Positions 1 through 6,764 are shown, counted from the stretch's first letter. The stretch is 8,402 nt of DNA from CAYRPO01 sp964426305 (GCA_964426305.1 CAYRPO010000039.1:1-8402); one strand, 5' to 3'. Numbers and translations are program-made. The notes: generated by a model from the sequence alone, not told the origin.

Positions 1-674
1 ACACATTGACATGGGTAGACGTGTACGACACACGTGCACATCAACAAAAAAGGTTGTCAAAAAACGAGCTACAACTGGGCTATCGATACTCGTGTTTACA
101 GGAACCCTCATCCAAGGATCTGATTGTACTGCGTGCCTCATTCGAACTTAGTCGTACGCCGATCAAAGACGTAACCTACCAGACTGTGCTGAACATTGCA
201 CAGGAACATCATTTCAGCATGGATCATCTAGCTGACCGCCGCGAGGCAACTATAGCGACTCGAGAAAAAGCCGACTCGCTGTATGACTATCGCCACCCCG
301 ATCTGTACCCAAAAACAGCTGGCTCCTTCTTTCGCAATCCAGAAGTTGACCGAAAAACAGCCGAATATGTTATGAGCTTTGACGAGACAGGTCTGTCACT
401 TGAGCGGTTGCAATCCATGAACCAGGTACACAGTGGCGGACATCGCGTATCGGCAGCCCATGTATTGCTCGCAGCAGGATTTTCTCGTGGTCAGACGTGG
501 GGCGAAGTCCGGCTGAACAAAGACCACATTCTGAAACTAGAGAATGCTGGCAACGCTACCGCCCAAGATATATACAATGTCGCCATGCAAATTGTACGAA
601 CCGTAAGAGACAGGCTACGCATCGACCTTGTTCCAGAAGTGCGTTTTTTGGGTAAATTCGACAAAACAGTTTAG
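1..674 (+). CDS. murB: UDP-N-acetylmuramate dehydrogenase (MurB), C-terminal part
   Basis: The gene enters from the left edge; the reading frame starts at base 3 and ends at TAG 672-674, giving about 223 residues. MurB is a cytoplasmic FAD enzyme that uses NADPH to reduce UDP-GlcNAc-enolpyruvate, the MurA product, to UDP-N-acetylmuramate. Numbering from the codon at base 6, I see the GYRYS motif (25-29, matching the family YRxS segment with its substrate-binding Arg), the AGSFFRNP motif (105-112, with the catalytic Ser 107), and the family ending NAGNATAQDIY...PEVRFLG with the conserved Glu 211. This is the end of the FAD domain plus the substrate-binding MurB C-terminal domain. Full-length proteins have about 300-340 residues, so roughly 100 N-terminal residues lie outside the window. 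The TTG at base 6 is an internal Leu codon, not a start. The rel promoter begins about 20 bases after the stop. The family call is firm; nothing can be said about its own promoter. Confidence 0.92.
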   Translation, partial: TLTWVDVYDTRAHQQKRLSKNELQLGYRYSCLQEPSSKDLIVLRASFELSRTPIKDVTYQTVLNIAQEHHFSMDHLADRREATIATREKADSLYDYRHPDLYPKTAGSFFRNPEVDRKTAEYVMSFDETGLSLERLQSMNQVHSGGHRVSAAHVLLAAGFSRGQTWGEVRLNKDHILKLENAGNATAQDIYNVAMQIVRTVRDRLRIDLVPEVRFLGKFDKTV

Positions 675-694
675 GCGCCAGGGTCATAGTAGCC

Positions 695-700
695 TAAAAT
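695..700 (+). promoter_or_regulatory. -10 box of rel, leaderless arrangement
   Basis: TAAAAT ends six bases before the rel ATG at 707. With the usual 6-7 base distance to the transcription start, the mRNA would begin at or one base before the ATG. No TTGACA-like -35 box stands out, and there is no purine-rich ribosome binding site in the 32-base gap after murB. Confidence 0.5.
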
Positions 701-706
701 AGATAC

Positions 707-2164
707 ATGTCCGTAAAACACGACAAACTACTGACCGAGCTACTGCATGAATCCAAAAAAGCGGATCCCTCGTTAAGCGGTTTCGACAGCGGACTGATTG
801 AACGTGCCTACAATTTTGCCAAAACTGCACATACAGGCCAAACACGAGCAAACGGCAAACCATACTTTGAAGCGCATTGTGTACCAGTTGCTAGGCACAT
901 AATCGAAATGGACATGGACACAACCCTCATTTGCGCCGCACTACTGCACGACACCATCGAAGATACCGACGTCACCGCACACGATCTCGAAAAAACATTC
1001 GGCAAAGAGGTGGCATTTTTGGTAGAAGGGGTAAGCAAACTCGGCAAGCTTAAGTACCGAGGGAATGAACGTCATGTTGAATCGCTCCGCAAGTTTTTTG
1101 TATCGGTTGCGGCCGATGTTCGAGTCGTGATCCTCAAACTAGCCGACCGTTGGCATAATCTGGAAACATTGCAATACTTGCCTGCTGAGAAACAACAACG
1201 CATCGCACTCGAAAGTATTATGATCCATGCGCCACTTGCATCTCGCCTGGGTATGGGTAAATTAGTGACAACCATTGGCGATCTTGCATTTCCCTATGCC
1301 TACCCCGAAGATTACGCAAAGACCAAAAAGCTCATGGATGCACGCCTTAAAAAGGCGGATGCCACAATCACAAAAATGTATCGCGGCCTGGCGGTAGACC
1401 TGCGTCATTCTCTGGGATATTCGCCAAAAATCGACCGCCGTGTCAAGAGCACATTTAGCCTATACAAAAAATTGGAACGAAAGAAATGGAATGTCGACGA
1501 AATCTACGACCTAGTTGCGTTACGGGCTATCGTGCGAAGCGTACCAGACTGCTACCAGGCACTTGGCGCAATTCATACGCATTGGCGTCCTGTACCCGGT
1601 AGGATTAAAGATTACATCGCTGTACCAAAACCAAATGGATATCAGAGCCTTCATACGGCCGTATTTAGTGGGGACGGGCCAATTGTTGAGTTCCAAGTGC
1701 GTACCGAAGAAATGCATGAATTCAACGAATATGGCGTAGCCAGCCATCACAGCTACAAATCACCCACGGCCAAAGGCGCTGGCAAAGAAAGTTTTGCATG
1801 GATTGAGCAACTGCGAGACTTTCAGAGTGCCGATGTCAGTCCAAGCGCTTATCTGAAACGGCTGCGAACCGACTTTTTCCAAGATCGCATTTTTGTCTTT
1901 ACGCCAAAGGGCGATGTGATCGACTTGCCCGTTGGTGCAACAGTTTTGGATTTTGCCTACGCCGTGCATTCAAAAATCGGCGAAACGGCGAGCGGCGGCA
2001 CGATCAACGGCAAATACGTTGCGCTCAAGACTACGCTACATAGTGAAGATATCGTCGAAATCATCACAAATAGCCGCGCCCACCCTAGCGACAAATGGCT
2101 CGGTCAGGCAACTACAGATAGTGCTCTGCAGCGCATCCGACGATACTTGCGACGCAGTCGTTAA
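707..2164 (+). CDS. rel: Bifunctional-type (p)ppGpp synthetase/hydrolase, short form ending after TGS
   Basis: The 485-residue protein makes and degrades the stringent-response alarmone (p)ppGpp. Domains in order: HD hydrolase (about 28-180), with Arg47, His57, the HDTIED motif at 81-86, and Asp147/Asn151 in DRWHNLE, so the metal-binding residues look complete; synthetase (about 230-350), with RIKD at 299-302, which is the RxKD type of bifunctional Rel rather than the ExDD type of RelA, then GYQSLHT (311-317) and Glu328 in VEFQVRT; and TGS (about 394-455), with the FAYAVH segment and His421, equivalent to the residue that contacts the tRNA CCA end in ribosome-bound RelA. The chain stops 30 residues after TGS. 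The helical, zinc-finger and ACT parts of the usual 700-750 residue enzymes are absent, with a normal TAA stop and no frameshift visible. The start at 707 fits the leaderless promoter. The gene converges on glyA with only three bases between the ends. The activity call is strong; regulation without the C-terminal parts is unknown. Confidence 0.95.
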   Translation: MSVKHDKLLTELLHESKKADPSLSGFDSGLIERAYNFAKTAHTGQTRANGKPYFEAHCVPVARHIIEMDMDTTLICAALLHDTIEDTDVTAHDLEKTFGKEVAFLVEGVSKLGKLKYRGNERHVESLRKFFVSVAADVRVVILKLADRWHNLETLQYLPAEKQQRIALESIMIHAPLASRLGMGKLVTTIGDLAFPYAYPEDYAKTKKLMDARLKKADATITKMYRGLAVDLRHSLGYSPKIDRRVKSTFSLYKKLERKKWNVDEIYDLVALRAIVRSVPDCYQALGAIHTHWRPVPGRIKDYIAVPKPNGYQSLHTAVFSGDGPIVEFQVRTEEMHEFNEYGVASHHSYKSPTAKGAGKESFAWIEQLRDFQSADVSPSAYLKRLRTDFFQDRIFVFTPKGDVIDLPVGATVLDFAYAVHSKIGETASGGTINGKYVALKTTLHSEDIVEIITNSRAHPSDKWLGQATTDSALQRIRRYLRRSR

Positions 2165-2167
2165 TCG

Positions 2168-3442
2168 CTAGTGTGGTAACGGATACTTCCGTGCAAGTTC
2201 CGTTACTTCGGCACGTACTATACGTAACAGCTTTGCGTCGGTTGGGTTCTGCAATACACGCACAATCCAGTCAGCGACAATTGTCATATCAGCCAAACCA
2301 AGTCCCCGGGTTGTCATAGCGGGTGTACCCAAGCGAATACCACTAGGACGGAATGGCGGTAACATGTCACCCGCTATTGCGTTCTTGTTCACTGTCAGCC
2401 CGACCGCATCCAGCGCTGTTTCGGCAACATGTCCGTCTATGCCATAGCTTTTATATACATCAAGCAGCAATAAATGATTGTCGGTGCCATTAGTGATGAG
2501 CCGAACACCTTGAGACATGAGCTCATCTGCTAGTTTTTTGGCGTTCGCAATCACCTGCTTTGCATACAACTGGAATTCTGGGGTGCTTGCTTCGTCAAAC
2601 GCAACTGCCTTGGCAAGAATCGTGTGCATATGCGGACCGCCCTGTACGCCCGGGAACAGTGTTCGATCGATGATTGTCGGCAGATTTTCGATTGTTTTTT
2701 CGGGTGCCTTCAGCGGGTTGCCAGCAATGCCCTTACTTAGGATCAAACCACCACGCGGGCCGCGCAATGTCTTGTGCGTGGTACTGGTGATAACGTGGAA
2801 TCCATAATCAAAGGGGTTCTTTGCAGCTTTTCCGGCGATCAGGCCAGCAATGTGGGCCATGTCAGCCACCAACACAGCACCAACTTCCTGTCCAATCTCG
2901 GCAAACTTGGCATAGTCAAGCTCCCGTGGATACGCCGAAAAACCGGCCAATATGATCTTTGGTTTGTGCTTCTTAGCCAGTGCACGCAGCTGATCGTAAT
3001 CGATCTCGCCCGTTTCAATGTCTTTCATGCCATAGCGAACAAAGTTATATTGTCGCGCTAAAACCGTAACCGGATGCCCGTGCGTTAAATGACCGCCGTG
3101 GTTTAGATCCATTGCCAGTACTGTGTCACCTGGCTGAAGCCATGCATGATACACGACCTCGTTGGCTTGTGCCCCGGAATGTGGCTGTACATTTGCGTGA
3201 TCCGCGCCAAATAGTTTCTTGACAGTGTCAATGGCGTACTGTTCGACTTTGTCAGTGTTTTCCTGACCGCCATAATAACGCCTACCCGGGTATCCTTCAG
3301 AGTATTTGTTCGTGAATACACTCCCTAGAGCACTCAGTACATCATGGCTCACATAATTTTCACTCGGTATTAATTCAAGACCATCGGTTTGTCGAGCGAT
3401 TTCGGCGTCTAGGAGACTCTGTAAGTATGTATTTGTCAGCAT
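2168..3442 (-). CDS. glyA: Serine hydroxymethyltransferase
   Basis: This cytoplasmic PLP enzyme converts serine and tetrahydrofolate to glycine and 5,10-methylene-tetrahydrofolate, supplying glycine and one-carbon units. With the start at 3442 it has 424 residues, close to the usual 415-430. Seen in the sequence: LELIPSENY (22-30) near the N terminus, YPGRRYYGG (51-59), LNHGGHLTHG (113-122), DMAHIAGLIA (194-203), and the cofactor site TTHKTLRGPRGG with the PLP lysine at 224. An upstream in-frame ATG at 3538 would add 32 residues unlike the family, would overlap the murA coding region and would ignore the promoter, so I reject it. A TATACT box ends six bases before the chosen start, suggesting a leaderless mRNA. 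The gene is divergent from murA and convergent with rel; no terminator hairpin separates the convergent ends. Confidence 0.96.
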   Translation of the reverse strand: MLTNTYLQSLLDAEIARQTDGLELIPSENYVSHDVLSALGSVFTNKYSEGYPGRRYYGGQENTDKVEQYAIDTVKKLFGADHANVQPHSGAQANEVVYHAWLQPGDTVLAMDLNHGGHLTHGHPVTVLARQYNFVRYGMKDIETGEIDYDQLRALAKKHKPKIILAGFSAYPRELDYAKFAEIGQEVGAVLVADMAHIAGLIAGKAAKNPFDYGFHVITSTTHKTLRGPRGGLILSKGIAGNPLKAPEKTIENLPTIIDRTLFPGVQGGPHMHTILAKAVAFDEASTPEFQLYAKQVIANAKKLADELMSQGVRLITNGTDNHLLLLDVYKSYGIDGHVAETALDAVGLTVNKNAIAGDMLPPFRPSGIRLGTPAMTTRGLGLADMTIVADWIVRVLQNPTDAKLLRIVRAEVTELARKYPLPH

Positions 3443-3448
3443 GGTTTT

Positions 3449-3454
3449 AGTATA
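3449..3454 (-). promoter_or_regulatory. -10 box of glyA, leaderless arrangement
   Basis: On the minus strand the sequence reads TATACT followed by six bases and the glyA ATG. GTGCCA lies 17 bases further upstream as a weak -35 candidate. No Shine-Dalgarno site fits in the remaining space. Confidence 0.5.
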
Positions 3455-3480
3455 CGCCACCGCACAATTTTTGGCACAAA

Positions 3481-3508
3481 GTACCACATTTGATATAAAA
3501 TATGGTAC
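3481..3508. promoter_or_regulatory. Inverted repeat around the murA -10 box, candidate operator
   Basis: The arms are GTACCACATTT (3481-3491) and AAATATGGTAC (3498-3508). They match at 10 of 11 positions around a six-base centre. The right arm ends directly before the murA ATG and the dyad covers the whole -10 region, so a bound protein would block RNA polymerase. Its left edge lies just upstream of the glyA -35 position, so both divergent genes could respond. The obvious candidate ligand is the XRE-type domain at the N terminus of MurA. The dyad is seen directly; the role and ligand are inferred. Confidence 0.5.
3496..3501 (+). promoter_or_regulatory. -10 box of murA, leaderless arrangement
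   Basis: TAAAAT ends seven bases before the murA ATG. An overlapping TATAAA at 3494-3499, preceded by TGA, would be an extended -10 alternative and would give a leader of only two or three bases. Confidence 0.5.
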
Positions 3509-5026
3509 ATGAGTACAACTAATGTGAAAATCGGTCATTTAATTTCTCAGATACGGCAAGAGAGAGGACTCACTCAGAGTGAATTTGCAAAGCGGCTTGG
3601 CACGAGTCAATCAGCGATCAATCGCATTGAACAAGGCAAGCAGAACTTAAGTCTTGAGACTATATCGCGCATCAGTGCCGCACTCGGACGCGACATTGTA
3701 AGCATCAACAAGAAATCATTGGGATTCGAAATTGAGGGTGGCCACGAACTGCACGGCGAAATCACCATGCGACCCTCAAAAAATGCGGCAGTTGCCATCT
3801 TGGCTGGTTCTTTGCTTAACAAAGGCACCACTATCATCGAAGATGTGCCAAAAATCGAAGAAGTAAATCGACTCCTCGAGGTACTAGAGAGCATCGGCGT
3901 GCACGTCCGCTGGATCGACGATACAGATCTAGAACTAAAACCACCCGAGCAACTCAAACTCGAAAATATCGACGTCAAGGCTGCTATAAAAACACGAAGC
4001 ATCATTATGTTCATCGGTGCACTTATGCATAGGTACCCGGATTTTTCACTGCCTTTTGCTGGTGGTTGTGCGCTCGGTAAGCGCACTATTGCTGCGCATC
4101 AACATGGACTAGAGAAATTTGGCGTCAGCATCCACACGACAAACGACAACTACCACATCACCGTCGACAAAAAGCAGCCTGGTGAGGTAATCATGTATGA
4201 AGTCGGTGAGACAGCTACCGAAAACATCCTGTTTGCTGCTGCTATGACAAAAGGCACAACCGTCATACGGTATGCATCTAGCAATTACATGGTACGTGAC
4301 ACGTGTTATTTTCTTGAAAAGCTTGGTGTCAAAATAGAGGGTGTTGGTACTGGCGTCCTGACTGTGCACGGAGTGGACGAAATCGACAAACGAGTACGAT
4401 ACGCTCCAGCCGAGGATCCACTCGAAGCTATGTTGTTCATTACAGCAGCGCTGGTTACTAATTCGAGTATTGTACTGCGACGCTGTCCGATCGACTTCTT
4501 GCAGCTAGAAATGTACAAAATCGAGCTTATGGGCGGCTCGTTTACAGTCAGCGACGTGTATCTTGCGCAAAATGGTTACACCCGGTTGGTTGACATCACG
4601 ACCCATAAATACACAAAGCTCGTGGCACTTGGTGATAAAATTCATGCACTACCGTACCCCGGTATCAATATGGACAACCTGCCCTTCTTCGCCCCAATTG
4701 CCGCACTAGCCGAGGGCGAGACACTCATACATGACTGGTCATACGAAGATCGTGCACTGTATTTTACAGAACTCAGCAAGCTGAATGCTCGAGTACGATT
4801 CATTGACCCGCACCGGGTTCTCATTGACGGACCTACGAACTTCAAACCAGCTGAAATTGTCTGCCCACCAGCGCTCCGCCCTGCCACGATCATATTAGTT
4901 GCTATGCTCGCAGCGCCAGGTCGTTCAATTTTACGCAACGTATACTCGATCAATCGAGGTTACGAAGATCTTGCAAACCGGCTACAAAGCTTAGGTGCAC
5001 ACATTACGCCTCTTAAAGAGCTCTAA
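3509..5026 (+). CDS. murA: XRE helix-turn-helix domain fused to UDP-GlcNAc 1-carboxyvinyltransferase (MurA)
   Basis: MurA transfers enolpyruvate from PEP to UDP-GlcNAc, the first committed step of peptidoglycan synthesis, in the cytoplasm; MurB, encoded at the left edge of the window, acts next. Residues 8-62 form a Cro/C1-type helix-turn-helix (RQERGLTQSEFAKRLG, recognition helix around SQSAINRIEQG, 33-43). Residues 72-505 are a complete MurA: PSKNAAVAIL with Lys91/Asn92, the catalytic Cys187 in GGCALGKR, YPGINMD with the general-base Asp389, and Arg457 and Arg483 (INRGYED). The cysteine is kept, so it is not the fosfomycin-insensitive Cys-to-Asp form. Ordinary MurA has about 420 residues; the extra 70 are the DNA-binding domain, in one frame with no sign of a broken junction. 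The start at 3509 is fixed by the HTH domain and the adjacent promoter. The dyad over its -10 box suggests self-regulation, which is inference. Enzyme identity is near certain. Confidence 0.95.
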   Translation: MSTTNVKIGHLISQIRQERGLTQSEFAKRLGTSQSAINRIEQGKQNLSLETISRISAALGRDIVSINKKSLGFEIEGGHELHGEITMRPSKNAAVAILAGSLLNKGTTIIEDVPKIEEVNRLLEVLESIGVHVRWIDDTDLELKPPEQLKLENIDVKAAIKTRSIIMFIGALMHRYPDFSLPFAGGCALGKRTIAAHQHGLEKFGVSIHTTNDNYHITVDKKQPGEVIMYEVGETATENILFAAAMTKGTTVIRYASSNYMVRDTCYFLEKLGVKIEGVGTGVLTVHGVDEIDKRVRYAPAEDPLEAMLFITAALVTNSSIVLRRCPIDFLQLEMYKIELMGGSFTVSDVYLAQNGYTRLVDITTHKYTKLVALGDKIHALPYPGINMDNLPFFAPIAALAEGETLIHDWSYEDRALYFTELSKLNARVRFIDPHRVLIDGPTNFKPAEIVCPPALRPATIILVAMLAAPGRSILRNVYSINRGYEDLANRLQSLGAHITPLKEL

Positions 5027-5035
5027 TGTTCATGA

Positions 5036-5041
5036 TATACT
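5036..5041 (+). promoter_or_regulatory. -10-like box upstream of the tRNA-Gly-like unit
   Basis: TATACT lies ten bases after the murA stop and would start transcription near 5048, ahead of the tRNA-like unit. No clear -35 is visible, and murA read-through is an alternative source of the transcript. Confidence 0.35.
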
Positions 5042-5042
5042 T

Positions 5043-5072
5043 TCTTGAGGCGACGCGCGTGTCGTCTCGAGA
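5043..5072 (+). other. 12-bp hairpin between murA and the tRNA-Gly-like unit
   Basis: 5043-5054 pairs with 5061-5072 (12 pairs, two of them G-U) around a six-base GCGCGT loop. It is stable but has no T-run behind it, so it is a poor intrinsic terminator. It ends three bases before the tRNA-like unit and may be a 5' leader hairpin of that RNA or a processing and insulation structure after murA. Confidence 0.5.
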
Positions 5073-5075
5073 TAT

Positions 5076-5228
5076 GCGGGTGTAGTACAACGGTTAGTAT
5101 GCAAGTTTTCCAAACTTGAGACGGGGTGAGATCCGCCAGCGGCGGATTGCAAGGCAATCTTCACTTGAAAACTTGTTTTCAAAGCAGAAGTTGCGGGCCC
5201 GCCAAAGGTGGGTCGATTCGAATCGAAC
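5076..5228 (+). ncRNA. tRNA-Gly(TCC)-like chimeric RNA with an 86-nt structured block in the T-arm
   Basis: Bases 5076-5126 are identical to the first 51 bases of the real tRNA-Gly that starts at 5247: acceptor 5' strand, D-arm, anticodon arm with TCC at 5109-5111, variable loop and GGGG of the T-stem. Where the T-arm should continue there is an 86-nt block (5127-5212) with three hairpins, followed by TCGATTC, which resumes the T-loop sequence, and then GAATCGAAC. The acceptor 3' strand and CCA are missing, so it cannot fold into a complete tRNA by itself. A -10-like box precedes it and the promoter of the real tRNA follows it. A plain pseudogene is possible, but the same design upstream of tRNA-Arg argues for a conserved RNA or a small mobile unit aimed at tRNA T-arms. 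Both ends of the transcript are uncertain. I recognise no known RNA family. Confidence 0.55.
5127..5212 (+). repeat. 86-nt three-hairpin block, copy 1 (in the Gly unit)
   Basis: Hairpin I: 5131-5137 with 5141-5147, 7 bp, loop AGC. Linker TTGCAAG. Hairpin II: GCAA (5154-5157) with 5191-5194, a bulged T, CTTC (5159-5162) with GAAG (5187-5190), then TTGAAAA with TTTTCAA capped by CTTG. Hairpin III: CCCGCC (5198-5203) with GGTGGG (5207-5212), loop AAA. It is homologous without gaps to 6820-6905. Confidence 0.7.
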
Positions 5229-5232
5229 ATTA

Positions 5233-5238
5233 TACAAT
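5233..5238 (+). promoter_or_regulatory. -10 box of tRNA-Gly
   Basis: TACAAT ends eight bases before the mature 5' end of tRNA-Gly. It would allow the real tRNA to be transcribed independently of the chimeric unit, with a leader of only a base or two. Confidence 0.45.
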
Positions 5239-5246
5239 ATAGCCAT

Positions 5247-5321
5247 GCGGGTGTAGTACAACGGTTAGTATGCAAGTTTTCCAAACTTGAGACGGGGGTT
5301 CGATTCCCCCCACCCGCACCA
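5247..5321 (+). tRNA. tRNA-Gly(TCC)
   Basis: The 75-base gene folds as a standard cloverleaf: GCGGGTG pairs with CACCCGC in the acceptor stem, the D-stem is GTAC/GTAT, the anticodon stem is CAAGT/ACTTG with loop TTTCCAA, and the T-arm is GGGGG-TTCGATT-CCCCC. The anticodon TCC at 5280-5282 reads GGA and GGG. The discriminator base is A and CCA is encoded (5319-5321). It converges on the propeller-protein gene, whose stop lies 11 bases away; I see no clear terminator between them. Confidence 0.97.
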
Positions 5322-5332
5322 ATCTTTTGACT

Positions 5333-6679
5333 TTACTTGGTTGTTACGCCAAATATGCTCGTATTCGCGTCACCCTGCAACAATGTTGTCGCTTGTTTTG
5401 TTTGTAGGTCAAACTTTGATACCGTAAAATTGTCAGACGTTCCACTTGCAACAATAGTTGTTGTGGCATTATCGATATAATACACATTCATTATTGGCTT
5501 GGCAGCATCGTAAAACATAGTTGTAGTTCGCTCGTAATCCGTACTTCTGGTAAATAATTGATTTCCATACGCATAGTACATGGCATATTTACTGTTGGGG
5601 ATATATCCAACACTTGTCAATTGACTTTTATCACCTAGCTTACCAACCTCGTACTCCTTAACTGATTCTTGAGGCGTGCTACCAAGATTTTGTCTAAATA
5701 TGTTATACGGCGCGCCAATATAGCCAAAAATCATGTCGCCGGAAGGCTGAGACGTATCTTGCGTAGCTACTGCATAGAGAACCTGCTTAAAATCAGGGCT
5801 AACATCAACACTACTAATTACGCCATTTTGGGCATCAACAAGTGTTGACTCGGCCTTGCGTTGAAGGTCATAACTATAAAGTTTATTGTATATACCCCCG
5901 TCACTATTGTATTTTCCTTTGAAGTACAACATTTTTGAGTTAGTACTATAGCCTTGTATGAATACCCCCATGGAATCGGCTGTAAATAAATCTTTTGCTT
6001 GTTTAGTAGAAAGGTCGATCGACTTTACGATATTTTTTCCACCAACCTCAGGAAGTAGTGCAATCGCTAGTTCGGTGCCTTCGCTTGCGAACTGTATACT
6101 CGTAATTTGCTCGTCTTTACTGAGAGTGTAGATTTTCGAAAAAGTACGGCCTCCGTCGCTGCTATACCACACGCCAGCATCTGGATGCGGCTCTGCACTA
6201 TAGATATCTATGACATATGCAACCTGCTGCCCATGTACGACAGACTGATTTGGTCGTTCTGTTCCTGCCAGCGACAACACCTTTGTTCGATCACCGCCTA
6301 TAGCCGGACGCCAGAACACATCTGCCGCTGCGGTACTCGAAGCCGCGAACGAATACGACAGGGTGTCGGGTTGTACCGTTTTGCTCGGAACCGTACCCGA
6401 AGCATCTTGACCTGAATTTGACGATGTATCGCTGGAAGATTGCGAAACAGGCTTCTCCTTGAACATAAACCAATACACTGCTGCACTAGCTGCAACAATA
6501 AGTAGTGCGATCACAAGACCAAGCATGATCTGCTTTTTTCTAGATCGAGCATGTACAACTACTGGTTTATTGTCGTCGGCTAATGTTTCAACCGGCCGCG
6601 CATCGGGCGCTGAATACGCTGCAGGCTCAGTTTGTTCTGTGTCTTGATTGTGTTGCGGATTTTCTGGGTTTTCATTCAT
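5333..6679 (-). CDS. Membrane-anchored propeller-like surface protein, function unknown
   Basis: With the start at 6679 the protein has 448 residues. Residues 1-45 are hydrophilic, acidic and likely disordered; RSRKKQ (45-50) then precedes one hydrophobic helix (about 51-73). By the positive-inside rule the N terminus is cytoplasmic and about 375 residues are outside. A Ser/Thr-rich linker (77-105) leads to a domain rich in short beta strands with recurring patterns such as YSYDLQRK, KSIDLSTK and SKFDLQTK, each a strand followed by a polar turn, as in TolB/WD40-like propellers. WYSSDGGRTFSK (171-182) fits an Asp-box (SxDxGxTF), common in BNR/sialidase-type propellers; no set of sialidase catalytic residues could be identified. 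A binding or scaffold role at the cell surface is a guess. A TTG start at 6721 is possible, but TATAGT six bases before the ATG supports 6679. It lies alone between the two tRNA loci, on the opposite strand. Confidence 0.8.
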   Translation of the reverse strand: MNENPENPQHNQDTEQTEPAAYSAPDARPVETLADDNKPVVVHARSRKKQIMLGLVIALLIVAASAAVYWFMFKEKPVSQSSSDTSSNSGQDASGTVPSKTVQPDTLSYSFAASSTAAADVFWRPAIGGDRTKVLSLAGTERPNQSVVHGQQVAYVIDIYSAEPHPDAGVWYSSDGGRTFSKIYTLSKDEQITSIQFASEGTELAIALLPEVGGKNIVKSIDLSTKQAKDLFTADSMGVFIQGYSTNSKMLYFKGKYNSDGGIYNKLYSYDLQRKAESTLVDAQNGVISSVDVSPDFKQVLYAVATQDTSQPSGDMIFGYIGAPYNIFRQNLGSTPQESVKEYEVGKLGDKSQLTSVGYIPNSKYAMYYAYGNQLFTRSTDYERTTTMFYDAAKPIMNVYYIDNATTTIVASGTSDNFTVSKFDLQTKQATTLLQGDANTSIFGVTTK

Positions 6680-6685
6680 GCCCTT

Positions 6686-6691
6686 ACTATA
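6686..6691 (-). promoter_or_regulatory. -10 box of the propeller-protein gene, leaderless arrangement
   Basis: On the minus strand TATAGT is followed by six bases and the ATG at 6679. It repeats the spacing at rel, glyA and murA and is the main reason for choosing this start codon. Confidence 0.5.
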
Positions 6692-6704
6692 GGCTCCTTT
6701 GGAG

Positions 6705-6720
6705 TGTTTGGCCACAAACA
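6705..6720. promoter_or_regulatory. Perfect 6-bp inverted repeat between divergent promoters
   Basis: TGTTTG-GCCA-CAAACA covers the -35 position of the propeller-protein promoter and lies 23 bases before the -10 box of the tRNA-Arg-like unit. It could be an operator, but a repeat this short may be chance. Confidence 0.3.
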
Positions 6721-6743
6721 ATGCAACGACAGATAAGAGATGT

Positions 6744-6749
6744 TAAAAT
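6744..6749 (+). promoter_or_regulatory. Extended -10-like box of the tRNA-Arg-like unit
   Basis: TAAAAT preceded by TGT matches the extended -10 pattern TGn-TAAAAT. It ends 15 bases before the tRNA-like sequence; between them is the ten-base palindrome CAACATGTTG (6751-6760). Confidence 0.45.
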
Positions 6750-6764
6750 ACAACATGTTGGTAC

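Noticed and set aside
3443..3538. N-terminal extension of GlyA from an upstream ATG
   Set aside because: The extra residues do not look like the family, overlap murA and its operator, and would leave the TATACT box inside the coding region.
3607..4086. Long antisense frames inside murA and rel
   Set aside because: They lie opposite well-supported conserved genes and show no family motifs.
5043..5072. Intrinsic terminator of murA
   Set aside because: The stem is strong but no T-run follows, so I list it only as a hairpin.
5127..5212. IS200/IS605-type end or guide-RNA scaffold
   Set aside because: Hairpins near both ends fit loosely, but no TnpA or TnpB gene is present and the matching tRNA 5' copies are not explained by simple insertion. 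Kept only as an option to test.
5030..5284. Minus-strand open frame of 84 codons with an internal peptide repeat
   Set aside because: The repeat (NLHTNRCTTPA twice) is just the antisense of the two tRNA-Gly-like 5' parts; it is not a protein gene.
5076..5321. Self-splicing intron in tRNA-Gly
   Set aside because: Removal of the 86-nt block would not restore a tRNA because the acceptor 3' strand is absent, and I see no group I core segments; a complete tRNA follows.
6680..6721. Longer start (TTG) of the propeller protein
   Set aside because: The ATG at 6679 has a -10 box at the usual distance; the extension would cover that promoter.
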